Shown here: one piece after another, positions 32,700 through 43,300 of the stretch
How positions within the stretch are numbered: position 1 is the first letter of the stretch
How the letters are laid out: every line of letters starts with the position of its first letter
Made by a program: the position numbers and the translations under genes
Notes under the pieces: generated by a model
Database searches by the model: none
What the model was told of the DNA's origin: nothing
What the model saw: the letters and a program-made list of their open reading frames with translations, nothing else
Assembly (NCBI RefSeq): GCF_047511655.1
Contig: NC_133389.1
Coordinates: 127,231,973 to 127,295,972, forward strand
Direction of reading: 5' to 3'
Source: Castor canadensis
Taxonomy: Eukaryota > Chordata > Mammalia > Rodentia > Castoridae
DNA: 64,000 nucleotides

Positions 32700-33096
32700 A
32701 ACCCACTCAACCTTCTGATTTGCAAGTCAAAACTTTCTGTCCCTTGCTAGTTCTGGTTCCAAGTTCCACCGCAAGGATCCCACTTTACCACTGCAAAGTG
32801 AACTCATGAGGACCGGCAACCTCGCGTGTGGGGGGCTGAGAACTACAACTGTCCCTGTCCTGTGGCAGGGTTTACCTCTGGGCCACGCTGGGGCCCAGAT
32901 TAAGTGACATTCCAACCTCTGTCCGGGGACCAAGAAGCTCTCCTTTCAGGGCCTTGACACCTGCCCCGGGCCAAACCCTAGGCCTTCAAAGAACAGCTGC
33001 ACAAGCAGAGCCTGTCCAGTCCTCCGGCCTACGAAGACGCGTCCGGTCGCCAGGCCAAGGCGCGCCCCCTCCCAACACCTTTCCGCTCCTACCGCG

Positions 33097-33168
33097 GCCT
33101 GTCCGCCCCGCCTCGGCGGAAGGCTTTCCCAGGCCTGTCCGCCCCGCCTCGGCGGAAGGCTTTCCCAG
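33097..33168. repeat. Two perfect 36-bp tandem copies in the CpG island
   Basis: Positions 33097-33132 and 33133-33168 are identical. Each starts gcctgtccgccccgcctcgg and ends in ttcccag, and each contains a GC-box-like ccccgcc core. They lie in intron 1, about 200 bp downstream of the predicted exon 1 donor. Perfect identity suggests a recent duplication or an assembly artefact. Confidence 0.95.
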
Positions 33169-33368
33169 GGCGAGCGGGTGTGAGGCCGGCGCCGTTCCCC
33201 GGACACGCGGCCTAGTCCAACCGACAGCGCCTCATTCATCCACATGCCCCACGCCGCCCTCGGCCCGCCCGGCCGCCTGGCCCGGGCCCGGCGCCAATCT
33301 CCGAGTGCAAGGCCCGAACGCCAAAGATCACGCGGAGAGCGCGCCCACGGGCAGCCTGAGGGCCTCAC

Positions 33369-33470
33369 CGTGCTTGGGGCGGACGATGACACGGGGTCCC
33401 GGACAGCGGGAGACGGGTCTCGCCGGCAGCGGGAGGCGGGGAGGAAGGCGGAGAAAGCGCAGGCCCGACC
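33369..33470 (-). other. OLA1: OLA1 exon 1 (predicted, 5' UTR only)
   Basis: Predicted noncoding first exon. The donor is CACG|gtgagg on the minus strand (intron bases 33368-33363) inside the CpG island. Joining it to exon 2 gives a start context with A at -3, which suits initiation. No ATG lies in this 102-nt stretch on the minus strand. The 5' boundary is a guess, because the transcription start cannot be read from sequence and island promoters often start at several sites. Confidence 0.55.
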
Positions 33471-33640
33471 CCTTCGCGGAGCTGCACGCACGACGGCGGA
33501 GACGTCGGGACGGGCGGGCCGGGCGCCCATCGGCACCTGCGCGCAGGCCGGGCGCCCCGCCCACCTCGGTTCCACCCATTGGTCCGCCGGGCCGCGGGAG
33601 GCGGGAAGGGCGGGGCGGCGCGGGAGCCTGCGGGAGCTAC
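33471..33640 (-). promoter_or_regulatory. OLA1: OLA1 core promoter (predicted, TATA-less)
   Basis: Upstream of predicted exon 1 on the minus strand there is a CCAAT box (33578-33582, seen as attgg on the plus strand). GC boxes lie at 33555-33562 (ccccgccc) and 33608-33616 (gggcggggc), and a gacgtc CRE-like core at 33501-33506. No TATA box is apparent. This layout is typical of housekeeping CpG-island promoters. The boxes are visible, but their use is inferred. Confidence 0.6.
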
Positions 33641-34109
33641 CCAGAGGCCTTGGACGCGCGGATCTTCCTCCCTCTCTACACGTGGGCAGCTGGCCGCACT
33701 GCCCCGCGGCCGCCTGGCTGCCGTACGATGCCTCCGCGTCCCCGGTTGCCCGCTCGCCGGCCTGCAGACGCGGGTGCTCGGCCGCGAAGTACCCTCGGCC
33801 CTGACGGCCCAGCAGGTTCGCCTGAGGTCGGCGGACACCCTCTCCCTCCATCTCTGAAGACCGCTCCGCCAGCAGCGCGGCCCCGCGGGACCGCGGCTCC
33901 ATCCCGCATTCCTTTTTCTGTAACTTTCTTCAGTCAGTCCAGACGGTGAGAGGCTGTTAAACTTTTTTAAAGGAAAATGGGTCAAAAGAAGCTGAGATCT
34001 AAGGATTCCTTCTTCCCCTTCAGGCGTTCAGGGGTGTCACACTGGCCCTGGATTAAGCGCGCCTTTCGGGAGTCCCTTCCTCCCACATGCACCCTCCTCC
34101 TGTGAGTGG

Positions 34110-34345
34110 GTAATTGCACGGCCTTTGAAATTTGGGGGACGCAGGTTCCGATCGTGATTCCACCACTCATTAAATGTGTGACCCTGGACAAATGATCTTA
34201 GTTGGCCTCAGTTTCCTCCTGGGTAAAATGAAGCTACTGAGGTCCATCTTCCGAGGTTAGCGTGAGGATAAAATGAGACGTGTAGCCGCAGCACCCAGCA
34301 CATCTAGGAACACTCGTAAATAGTAGCTATTGTTAATATTAAGAG
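34110..34345 (+). repeat. MIR SINE
   Basis: Near full-length: cagttggcctcagtttcctc-like core at 34200, gggtaaaatgaagctactga, gtgaggataaaatgagacgt and cagcacccagcac. It lies just upstream of the OLA1 CpG island. Confidence 0.85.
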
Positions 34346-34524
34346 TTTTAGCCCATCTCATCCACACCTTTTCACTGTTCCATGCGCTCCACTGGAAAAG
34401 AGATTCTTTCATTTAGGTCCTCTCCTTCAGTGGCAATCAAGTATATGTTGCAATAAATATACCTGTCCAAAAGTTGGGATTTTTTTTCAAAAATGCCACT
34501 TGTAAATAAAAGAAAAATTATTAA

Positions 34525-34645
34525 TTGGTTGCTATCCCCAGTTTCCAAACGAGGGAACATATCAGAAAGGTTAAGGTGCTTGGATAAAGTCACAAAGGGA
34601 ATGGCAGAAACCAGATTACAAACCCCATTCAAACTGAAACATCTG
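34525..34645 (-). repeat. MIR SINE fragment, reversed
   Basis: Reads ctatccccagtttccaaacg, gaaaggttaaggtgcttgga and ggcagaaaccagattacaaa. Confidence 0.65.
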
Positions 34646-34649
34646 TTCT

Positions 34650-35618
34650 CTTTCAACCAGAATAATTTTGAATAGGGTATTAAAAGCAGCAAATGAGCCA
34701 CTATTTATAATAAAATTGCATTAAGGTTTTTCCTTAACCCTATAATGATTTATTAAGGTAAGTATAAGAGCTCTTTTTGTAATTTTGGAAATTTTCAAGA
34801 ACACAGGCAACTTGATTTTGGATTTATGTTATTTTTTCCTTAATGTCATCCATAAATAGGCACTGTTTATACTCTCAGTCGAGTACCCTTATCACCAAAA
34901 CCATGCATGTGTAAAATAGGTGTCTGGTGTACACTTTATTTAGCTACACAAAAAGAGGAAAGTTAATTAGCCCACATTTTGTAGCCAGCAAATGGCCCTA
35001 ACATAGTAATTCCTAAATGATTCTCCACTGTTTTAGTAGTGAAGTTCTGTAGTTAGGTTCACACTGCTGCTTATGGAAACAGGAACCATTATCTAAAAAA
35101 CTCAAGAATCCCAAAGAACTCTCTGCCCAGCAACCAGCCACTTCAATACTAATTGAAAATGTTCCCAGTTATGGAGTAGTGGAATCATCTTCAACTAGCT
35201 GATGCTTCAATATCAAATCTACCCATTCCCTTAAATTCACACTATCAAGTCCTTGAGTCAATAACATGTCTCTTTTTATAACTATATCTTTCTTACCTGT
35301 ACTTTTGACCACCTTCAAAGTGCCTTGAGGAAGCAGGTCACACAGAGCTCAGCCAAGCAATTTCCTGAGTAGCCAGTTGCTGCTACTGGTTGGGAGAGGG
35401 GTGTGTCAATTTGTATTGAAAGTTCTCATTGGTTTAGTTCAGGCAAAGTTCTACCAAGGTCCCAATGAGCCATGGTCAAGTAGGTAAGGGTCATAAAAGT
35501 TATACAAGAGAAGCATCCCTATGTGTCACCTCTCATAATTAAACAATCAGTTTTCAGAGAAGACTCTTGGGATTTCTGCTAACCTGCATGATGAAGACTC
35601 AGTAAAGCAAACAGGATA
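34650..35618. other. No gene or recognised repeat
   Basis: Nearly 1 kb upstream of OLA1 with no supported feature; a candidate for unique regulatory sequence. Confidence 0.5.
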
Positions 35619-35633
35619 TTAAGAGTTAAGCCT

Positions 35634-35726
35634 GGGGCGTTGGGGGTATGTAGGTCAGTGGTAGACTGGTTGCCTAGCATGTACAGGCCTTGGGTTTGAT
35701 CCCCAACACCACCAAAAATGTAAAAA
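35634..35726 (+). repeat. ID-like SINE with target duplications
   Basis: gttgggggtatgtaggtcag, tgcctagcatgtacaggcct and gggtttgatccccaacac. Perfect 13-bp flanks aagagttaagcct at 35621-35633 and 35727-35739. Confidence 0.93.
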
Positions 35727-35827
35727 AAGAGTTAAGCCTAATAGAGTGACTTGGAATATAGGAAAGCTTGGCCTTGAGCCTTTTGCACTAAGTGAAGTTT
35801 TAGTGCCTCTTATCCTCAGTGACCTTT

Positions 35828-35946
35828 CTTTTGAGAAAAGATTTCACTATGTTGTCCAGGCTGGTCTCAAACTCAGCCTCAAGTGATCCTCCCACCTCAG
35901 CCTCCTGAGTAGCTGGGACTACAGTATGCACCACCACACCTATCTC
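35828..35946 (-). repeat. 7SL-derived (B1/Alu-like) SINE
   Basis: Reverse unit: ttcactatgttgtccaggct, tcctcccacctcagcctcct and gagtagctgggactacag. Confidence 0.9.
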
Positions 35947-35949
35947 CTA

Positions 35950-36355
35950 GTCTTAGTCTTTTAAAACAACCCTCACTTTGGAAAACACCAGGGTCTGACA
36001 AGAACCTCTTATTCTATTCTGAGGGCAGTACTCCCAGTGACTTAATTACTTTGTACTAGGCTTCGCCATCTAACAGCCACACTGAGGACCATGCTTCTGA
36101 CACATGAACCCTCGGGAGAAAAATTTGAGCCAAACCATAGCAACACTTACTTAACCACTCAACCCCATCTGTACAGACATAACAAAAATAATAGCAATAA
36201 CTATACTGAAGGAGAAATTTAGGCCTGATAATTTATAGAAGATTACAGCTTGCAAAAATACCCTATAGAGTTATTAAATAGCATTTCTCTCTGTTACCTT
36301 GGTCACATTTTTTTCTTTAAACTCTCTACCATATCTAGTGTCCAGGAAAATAGGT
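35950..36355. other. No gene or recognised repeat
   Basis: Intergenic, nothing supported. Confidence 0.5.
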
Positions 36356-36359
36356 CCAA

Positions 36360-36650
36360 TTTATATTTTTATTGTTCAGATGAATTTATATACTTGAGTA
36401 CCTACTCTGTCCCAGGCTTTGCTCTAGATTTTGAAGCAGTGAATAAGATAAATATAGTATGCACATATGAATAAAAATAAATAAATAAATAAATAAAAAA
36501 AGATAAATATGGTCCTTGTCCTCAGGGGGCTTGTGATCTAGTGAGGTGGGCCAATAAGTAATTGCACTATATTACAACCTGGTATGAGCTGCAGAAAGGA
36601 AACCTAAGTTCTTTGACTACTATTTGAAAGTTTAAAACAAGCACCTTGGT
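36360..36650 (+). repeat. Ancient dispersed repeat interrupted by a 44-bp L1
   Basis: tgagtacctactctgtccca with cttgtgatctagtgaggtgg; same family as 29510-29742. The interruption is at 36456-36510. Confidence 0.55.
36456..36499 (+). mobile_element. Ultra-short L1 3'-end insertion (44 bp)
   Basis: Consists of gtatgcacatatgaataaaa, the last bases of the L1 family seen at 12997-13028, followed by an (aaat)n-type tail. It is flanked by perfect 11-bp duplications aagataaatat at 36445-36455 and 36500-36510. It interrupts an older repeat, which resumes exactly after the second duplication. Confidence 0.85.
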
Positions 36651-36651
36651 T

Positions 36652-37022
36652 TCACTTAACTTTCAGGACTTCTGACATTATGTAACAAACTGACAGTGAC
36701 TAATTAGCCATCATCCTCTTTCCCTGTTCCATTACCAGAAGTACTCAGACACTGTTAGGCATCAGCAAAGAAGCAGATTTTCCATTTTCATTCTTCTATT
36801 TGACAAATCATGTCTTTTTTTTGAAAATTGAAATTATTTTGAAATTTGACTGTAAGTTACCCTTGAAGTAAATAAAACATGCTTAATCAATTGCTTCTAG
36901 TATTTAAAATCTGATCTAATCAATGGCTCAGTTTAGTCAATTGCTCATAGTATTAGAAGACTGATTAGAAATTAGTAGTTTTATTACACAGTTGCTGTTG
37001 TAGTTCATGGATAAAGATTTAG
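36652..37022. other. No gene or recognised repeat
   Basis: Intergenic. Two loosely similar phrases (aatcaattgct and gtcaattgctcatag) near 36880-36945 hint at a small local duplication. Confidence 0.45.
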
Positions 37023-37025
37023 GAA

Positions 37026-37185
37026 GTTTTTTTTTTTTTGGTTTTTGGGGGTTTTTTTGCAGTACTGGATTTTGAACTCAAAGCCTACACCTTGAGCCAC
37101 TCCTCCAGTCCTTTTTTGTGATGAGTTTTTCGAGATAGGATTTCACAAACTATTTGCCTGGGCTGGCTTTAAACCTTCAAAAGGT
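37026..37185 (-). repeat. Composite SINE dimer, reversed, truncated
   Basis: ID-like unit (gcagtactggattttgaact, acaccttgagccactcctcc) followed by a shortened 7SL unit (gatttcacaaactatttgcc). The short linker variant matches the 23421 copy. Confidence 0.8.
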
Positions 37186-37765
37186 GAACCTTCATAGTTC
37201 ATTGAGAAAAAGACTGAAGAAAATTGATCATCTTCTAACAACCACTTAATGGTATTAAAATGTGAAAATGTTATTTTTACTGACCTTAACAAAATATGAA
37301 AATTGCCCATCATGGAAAGGTTGCTTACCAAAACATGTGACAAAGATCCTGTCATTTGAACTGGAAATTGGGAATCTTGTACATAGGCCCAAGTGACCAA
37401 ATACATGGTGTATTATAGGATGTAATATCATGTTATTTTACTTCATGTTCACTATAGAGTTGGACCTGTGTAGTTCATGCCAAAGAATATTTGTGCCAGA
37501 GTGAGCTGGATTATAATACAATAACAGACAACTCCAAAATTTGAAGAGTTTAGCAGAATAAAAGTACTTCTCTTACATTAAGTCCACTGGAGCTGTCCAC
37601 AGGTTGACTTAGCACTTTAAAAGTGCTTCATTCTCAAAACTCTTCCATATCCTTACCAAAGTGCTCCCACCCCGAATGGCTAAATTAAGTCACGGAAGCC
37701 ATGGAAAGTAAAATCACAGAAGGGGGCGGGGGTTATTATACTACAATCAAGATTGCCTTCTTTGG
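37186..37765. other. No gene; unassigned
   Basis: An 87-codon minus frame at 37143-37406 partly overlaps a SINE and has no recognised domain. Part of 37540-38160 may be an old LTR or DNA element but I cannot name it. Confidence 0.45.
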
Positions 37766-37893
37766 TTTTGGTTTTGTTTTGTTTGAGACAAGTCTTGCTA
37801 TGCAACCCAGGCTGGCCACAAATTCACAATTTTCTTGCCTAAGCCTCCCAGATGCTGGAATTATAGATGTGTGCCACCACCATGCCTGGCTAA
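37766..37893 (-). repeat. 7SL-derived (B1-like) SINE
   Basis: tttgagacaagtcttgctat, cccaggctggccacaaattc and gtgtgccaccaccatgcctg on the plus strand. Confidence 0.85.
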
Positions 37894-37894
37894 A

Positions 37895-38518
37895 GTACCA
37901 CTCTTTCTAAGATGAGTCTTAGAAATTATGACCAATGTTACTATAGTGGTGCCTACTCATACCATGACCCCTTTATTAAGTGAGATTCATCACATGAACT
38001 GTCTAGCCAATAGCTTGGACTGGGGTGGCTGACTCAAGCTGGGCAAATAAGACTCTCTTTCTCTCTAGAAGCAGGACTTAAACCCATAGCAATAAGTGCT
38101 ACTGGTTGCTTATGGGAGATCATAAAATCAGGGCAGTGTCGATACTTTCTTGACAGAAATCTGTTCTAAAGAAAGGAAAATAAAAGAGGCAAAAAAAAAA
38201 AGTAAGTAATCAGCAAATATATAATCCTGGAGAAGCTAAGAGAGGAGAAAATAATCACAAGTTCTAAGGTTCCATTTCCAGAGTTAAATTCATCTAAGGC
38301 CTATATATTTTCTGACCTTGGACCTTGTGAGATAACCTTGCCTTCTACCAAGAACTTCCATTTTCTGTTTAAATTGGTTTGCAGTGAATTCCTGTTTCTT
38401 ATAGCCAAACAATGTTTGCAATGCCCAAGGCAGATAAAAACTCTCCTGAAAACTGTTCATGTATTTTGGAGGCAGATTGGTCCATTGTTCCTCTTAACTG
38501 CAGTAATTATTAGACATT
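37895..38518. other. No gene or recognised repeat
   Basis: Intergenic, nothing supported. Confidence 0.45.
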
Positions 38519-38519
38519 G

Positions 38520-38602
38520 TGACTTTGAGTACAGCTCAGTGGTAGAGCACTTGCCTACCAGGTTTTATCCCCAGCATGGGAAAAAAAATATATATATATA
38601 AC
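38520..38602 (+). repeat. ID-like SINE, internally deleted
   Basis: gagtacagctcagtggtaga then gcacttgcctaccaggtttt; the segment before the B box is missing. Ends in an A/TA tail. Confidence 0.75.
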
Positions 38603-38604
38603 TG

Positions 38605-38928
38605 TTTCCCAAAGTGTATGGAATGGAACAATGATCCTCCAAGCTGCTCCAGAATAAGGCATTCAGGATCAGATAAGTTTAGGAAACACTGCATCCTTCA
38701 TTTAGGAGACTGATAATATATACTAGATATTTAAGATTTGTAATAAAAAAAAAAAAAGACTTGTTAGCTCCCCTTAACCCAGCTTTACTAAATCTGTACA
38801 TGCATTTTAACATAATACACATTAAAAATCTCTTGGATTTTGCACTATATAGAGAACAGCCCTTTGGAAGCTGCTGTTATAGTGACATTGTAGTACTTTT
38901 GTTGCAGTTTAAAAAAAAACCCTTATGT
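38605..38928. other. No gene or recognised repeat
   Basis: Intergenic, nothing supported. Confidence 0.45.
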
Positions 38929-38929
38929 G

Positions 38930-39042
38930 TTGGGTTTTTTGTTGTTGTTGTTTTTTCTTTACTGGGATTTGAACTCTGCTTAGAGCTTGTTAGGCAGTGC
39001 TTAAAACTTGTTAGGTGTGACTTGAGTCACACCTCCAGCCCC
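38930..39042 (-). repeat. ID-like SINE, reversed, with internal duplication
   Basis: tttactgggatttgaactct; agcttgttaggcagtgctt and aacttgttaggtgtgactt are two copies of the same internal segment. Confidence 0.7.
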
Positions 39043-39198
39043 TTCCCTTGCCTTTTTAACAGCTAACAGATGACAGAATGAATACTTAACAAGAAGTAAA
39101 GATTATCAATCCTATAAGAAAGCATTGCTCCCACTAGATGTCTTACTATCCAGATAAAATGTAAGAATTGTGTGCTTCATTTTATTGAGAGAAAATAC

Positions 39199-39292
39199 CT
39201 TTTTTTTTTTTCTTTTTTTGGTCTTACTTAGGTTTGACTGCAGGGCCTTATGATTGCTAGGCAGGCACTCTACCACTTGAGCCATGCTCACA
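39199..39292 (-). repeat. ID-like SINE, reversed
   Basis: tgattgctaggcaggcactc then taccacttgagccatgctca, with a T-rich start. Confidence 0.85.
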
Positions 39293-39479
39293 TCCACTAG
39301 AAATTATCTTTAGGATGCCCTGTTTGATAGCAAACAGAAGAACTCCTAGTTAGAGTGGCCACTTTTTTTATATTACCTCTATATAAATTAGCAGGACTAA
39401 AAAGTTTGCTTAATACATTGACTTCCTGGCCAACTGAAGTAATAAATAAGAGCCCAGTTTTTGGTACTTCTTTTATTTT

Positions 39480-39716
39480 TTTTTAATTTAATCAATTTTT
39501 TTCTTTTTTCTTTTTTCTTTTTTTTTTTTTTTGGTGGGACTAGAATTTGGACTCAAAGCTTACAAAGCAGGCACTCCATGCTGCCAGTCTGCTCTGGCTG
39601 TTTTGGACATGGGGTCTTGCAAAGTGTTTGCCCAGGCTGGCCTCAAAACATGATCCTCCTGATCTCTGCCTCCCAAGTATCTAGGGTTATAGGCATGAGC
39701 CACTGGCACCCAGCTA
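39480..39716 (-). repeat. Composite SINE dimer, reversed
   Basis: Long T/CT-rich tail, ID-like gtgggactagaatttggact, 7SL unit gatcctcctgatctctgcct and aggcatgagccactggcacc. Confidence 0.88.
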
Positions 39717-39731
39717 AATCTATTCTATAGC

Positions 39732-39803
39732 ATTTTGTTTTGTTTTGTTTTTGCAGTGCTGAGGATTGAAACCAGGCACTGAGCTACACTCCCAGCCCTG
39801 ATG
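39732..39803 (-). repeat. ID-like SINE, reversed, short
   Basis: gcagtgctgaggattgaaac then aggcactgagctacactccc; lacks the middle segment. Confidence 0.75.
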
Positions 39804-39867
39804 TTTTATATGTAATAAACAATGCAGTCTAGCTAACAGTAGAGATTTAAAAAAAAAAAAAAGTGAA

Positions 39868-40683
39868 CTCACACGTACTTGAATGGCCAAAATCCAGAAC
39901 ACTAAAAACAAAATGCTGTGAGGATGTGCAGTAAGAGGAACTCTCACTCACTAGTGGGAATGCAAAACAGTATAGCCTTTGGAAGACAGTTTGGCAGTTT
40001 CTTGCAAAACTAAACATCCTCTTGCCAAATAATCCAGCAATTGCATTCCTTGTGTTTACCCAAAAGAATTGAAAAGTATGTCCACAAAAGCTGCACGTGG
40101 ATGTTTACAGCAGCTTCATGCATAATTGCCAAAAACCTGGAAGAAACCAATACAGCCTTCAGTAGGTAACTGGATAAATAAATTGTATGTCCAGACAATG
40201 AAATATTCAGTGCTAAAAAGACATAAGCTATCAATAAAACAATAAAAAGACAGGAAGGCAATGTAAACAAGTGAGACAAGCCAATCTGAAAATTCTGTAT
40301 GATTCCACTTATATGACATTCTTGAAAAGGTACAATTAGGGAGGGAGGGAAAAGATCTGTGGTTGCCAAGGGTTAAATAAGAGGGAGAGCAAAATAAGCA
40401 GAGCACAGGGTTTTTATAGCAGTGGAACTATTCCATATGATACAATAATGTAAATTCATGTCATAGGAATCTGTCCAAACTCAGAATGTACAACACTAAG
40501 AGTGAACCCTAAATGTAGACTTCAGGCTTCGGGTAATGATGTGTTAATGTAACAAGTGTGCACCCTATGGAAGATGTTGGTAATGGGAGGCTATGCATTG
40601 ATGGGCAGAAGAGTGAATGAGAAATCTGTCCATCTTCCTCTCAGTTTTGTTATAAACATCAAACCATTCTTTTAAAAAATAAA
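39868..40683 (+). mobile_element. Ancient L1 3' end, about 0.8 kb
   Basis: cactagtgggaatgcaaaac, tgtttacccaaaagaattga, gcagcttcatgcataattgc and tatgattccacttatatgac, ending in ttttaaaaaataaag. The 119- and 96-codon minus frames here are antisense to this element. Confidence 0.85.
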
Positions 40684-40685
40684 GT

Positions 40686-40860
40686 TGGGGCTAGGGATGT
40701 AGCTCAGTGATTTCAGCCCTGGTACCACAAAATTAATTAACTAACTAATTTTAAAAATAAAGTCTAGGGCTGGAGGAGTGGTTCAGGTGGTAAAGTGTCT
40801 GCCTAGCAAGATGAGGCCCTGAGTTCAAACTCCAGTACCACAAATAATAGCAGTAATAAA
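40686..40860 (+). repeat. Two ID-like SINEs in tandem
   Basis: A deleted unit (40686-40735: ggggctagggatgtagctca) and a full unit (40767-40850: tggaggagtggttcaggtgg, gttcaaactccagtacca) inserted around an aataaag motif. Confidence 0.8.
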
Positions 40861-40861
40861 G

Positions 40862-41280
40862 CCTATTAAGAGAAGTGTGTATGTGTGTGTGTATGTTTTA
40901 CTGGAGCAACAGATTAATTCAATATTTCATGTAAAATTTTGACCTCGGAATATTTGGCTAGGATTTCTTTTTAAGTCATGACTATTTCAGCTTAGTAAAT
41001 GTGACTGTTCATAGTGTTGAAGGACATGTTCAATGTATCAGTAGGCTTTGGTGTTCAAGAACAAACAAGAGCTTGAAAACATTAAGGCTCCAGTGTTCAT
41101 GACATGACCAGGCTTACTTAAATAGAGGCAGTGATTAAAATGTTTCAATAGGGAATCTTGGATGAATTGCTGTGAATTCATTAGTGAACTACTAAATGAT
41201 TAATATGAGTAGGAAGATGGGGTCCCAGAACTGTTTCTTCCCGTTTCTTTTACCTTCAGTTGCCTTCACACACAACCCAC
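40862..41280. other. No gene; short (gt)n
   Basis: A short gtgtgt tract at about 40875-40893, otherwise nothing recognised. Confidence 0.5.
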
Positions 41281-41281
41281 C

Positions 41282-41345
41282 TCTTTTTGGCAATACTGAG
41301 AGTTGAACTAAGAGACTCACTACTTGAGCCATTCCCTCAGCCCTT
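41282..41345 (-). repeat. ID-like SINE fragment, reversed
   Basis: tttttggcaatactgagagt then cactacttgagccattccct. Confidence 0.7.
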
Positions 41346-41347
41346 TT

Positions 41348-42414
41348 CCTCAGTTCTCAATACAGCTTGAAAACAGCCATATTCTAGTGATGCTTATGAG
41401 AGAAAACAACATTGCCTGTCAATGCACCAAAAAGACTGTTCTAAAACAAATGAACATAAGTATATATCAAGTTGAGTATATGACCATACAAATAAAATTT
41501 TGGTTTGTTTTAGAACATAAGACTAACTACATATTCTTACAAATATTCTAAAGGGAAAAAAGGAAAACTTTAAAAGTTCATATCATAGTCTAATGGTTAG
41601 TAAAAATACTGGTATCACTTTGAAACTGTTACAGATATTATAATGCAAAGGATTATATTAATGTATTAAGAATAAAAGCTACCAAAAAAATGAAGAAAAG
41701 CTCTGTAATCTTTTATTTCCTGAAAAAGCTTAAATACGGTGACAACCTAGTAGCAGTTAACAGCCATACGCCCAGATTACACCCTTTTTAAGATAGCTGA
41801 CTCCAGGTCTGGCACAGAAAATGTACCAAATGAGCCTGGGACATACTCATTTTTATTTCTGACCTTCATTTTTTATTTAAATATTAGTGATCTTTTGAGA
41901 GAATAAATAATAGCGACAATGAAAAACATTATAGAGCAAATACTTTACATAATGTATACATGCATGTCTACTTAATAATTAAATAAAAGGAGCTTTTAGG
42001 CACAAGACTTTTTTAAAAAATCTTTAAAGAATGAGACAATCAACCCAAGGGTAGAAATAACAGAAGCAACAAAAACACACATTTCATAACTGTTCACTTG
42101 GTCTTCTCTTCCGACCTGCCAGTTAAGGTTTGAGTTTCAGAAATCCTATGTTCCTTGCCAAATGGAAATATCCAGTTTGGCTATATCTAATATATATCCA
42201 CAAAACAGACAAATAATTCTTTCAAATAGCTTAATAAATCATACACACACACTGCGTTCACCAGCCTCTCAAATAGGGAAGTAAGGATTTTAGAATTTTC
42301 AAGTTTTTCTTCCACTGAAGAACACCACACACAGTAAAAATGATTCTGCTACATAAATAATGAGTGATCCTGGGCATCTTGTACATGACTGCTGGGGTCA
42401 TAGCAAGGTGATAT
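41348..42414. other. No gene or recognised repeat
   Basis: About 1.07 kb intergenic. The 75-codon frame at 41324-41551 begins inside a SINE and is not supported. Confidence 0.5.
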
Positions 42415-42426
42415 GAAAGTCAATTT

Positions 42427-42746
42427 CTTTTTTTAGTTGTTTTTGGTACTGGAGTTTGAACCTAGGGCCTCAAACTTGCTAGGCTGGCCTGCTACTCACC
42501 AGCCCTTTTAGTGTTGGTTACTTTTGAGATATGGTCTCACTTAATGCCCTAGCTGGTCCAGACCTCGATCCTCATATTGTGCTTCCCAGCATAGCTGGGA
42601 TGACAGACATGAACCACCATCTCAGCTGTTAGTTGAGATGGAGGTCTTAAAAACTTTTAGCCCAAGCTGGCCTTGACCCTCAATCCTCCTGATCTCTGTC
42701 CTATAGAGTAGCTAGGGTTACAGGCTTGAACCACTGCACCCAACCC
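42427..42746 (-). repeat. Composite SINE trimer, reversed, with target duplications
   Basis: ID-like gtttttggtactggagtttg, 7SL unit ttgagatatggtctcactta and 7SL unit aagctggccttgaccctcaa. Flanked by aagtcaattt at 42417-42426 and 42747-42756. Confidence 0.9.
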
Positions 42747-42899
42747 AAGTCAATTTTCACTTGGGCATCCTCTGGTCAAACATGGAAAATTTTATATATC
42801 CAAAAGAAGAATGACTGAAATACATTGAATGTATGAAATCCATTGTGTTCATAATGATATGAAAAGAGAAACAGAAACTCTGTTCACCGTTTTGGCATG

Positions 42900-43248
42900 T
42901 ATTTATTTAGGCTCACGTAACAAAGTAGTACAGACTAGGTGGCTAAACACAAATTTATTACGATTCTGGAGGCTAGTAGTCTGAGATCAAGATGTCAGTA
43001 GGGTTTGTAGACATCTTCTTTAAGACCTTTCCTTTGGCTTGTAGATGACCTTCTGATGTCTTCTCATGGTCTTCCCTCTACACTTGTATCCAATTTTCCT
43101 CTTTTTATAAGGACTCTGAGCATGTAATATCCCTATTTTAACTCTTTATAGACCTCTTTAAGCATAGGTACTGAGGGTTAGGACTTCAGCATAGAATTTT
43201 ATGAAGAATACAGCTCAATAAGGACAGGCACCAAGTACTTTGAAAATG
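42900..43248 (-). mobile_element. MLT1-like LTR, reversed
   Basis: caaatttattacgattctgg, ccttctgatgtcttctcatg, aaggactctgagcatgtaat and gagggttaggacttcagcat are reverse MaLR LTR text. Confidence 0.7.
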
Positions 43249-43300
43249 AATTAAAAGAAAAAAATAATTTACCCTGTCTATCCTGTACAAACTATTTATT

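Larger units (their letters stand above)
32870..33960. promoter_or_regulatory. CpG island
   Basis: About 1.1 kb of very GC- and CpG-rich sequence in an otherwise AT-rich window, centred on the predicted OLA1 start. CpG density is high throughout and falls sharply at both edges. Long overlapping open frames on both strands here are by-products of stop-codon scarcity in GC-rich DNA and are not annotated as genes. A divergent transcript is possible but no splice or polyadenylation signals for one were recognised. Confidence 0.93.

Noticed and set aside
32946-33985. Several 180-330 codon open frames on both strands of the CpG island
   Set aside because: They overlap in many frames, are rich in R, P, G and A, and have no domain. 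Stop codons are rare in GC-rich DNA. They span the predicted OLA1 promoter and exon 1.
40010-40406. 119- and 96-codon minus frames
   Set aside because: They lie antisense to an old L1 3' end and have no recognised domain.
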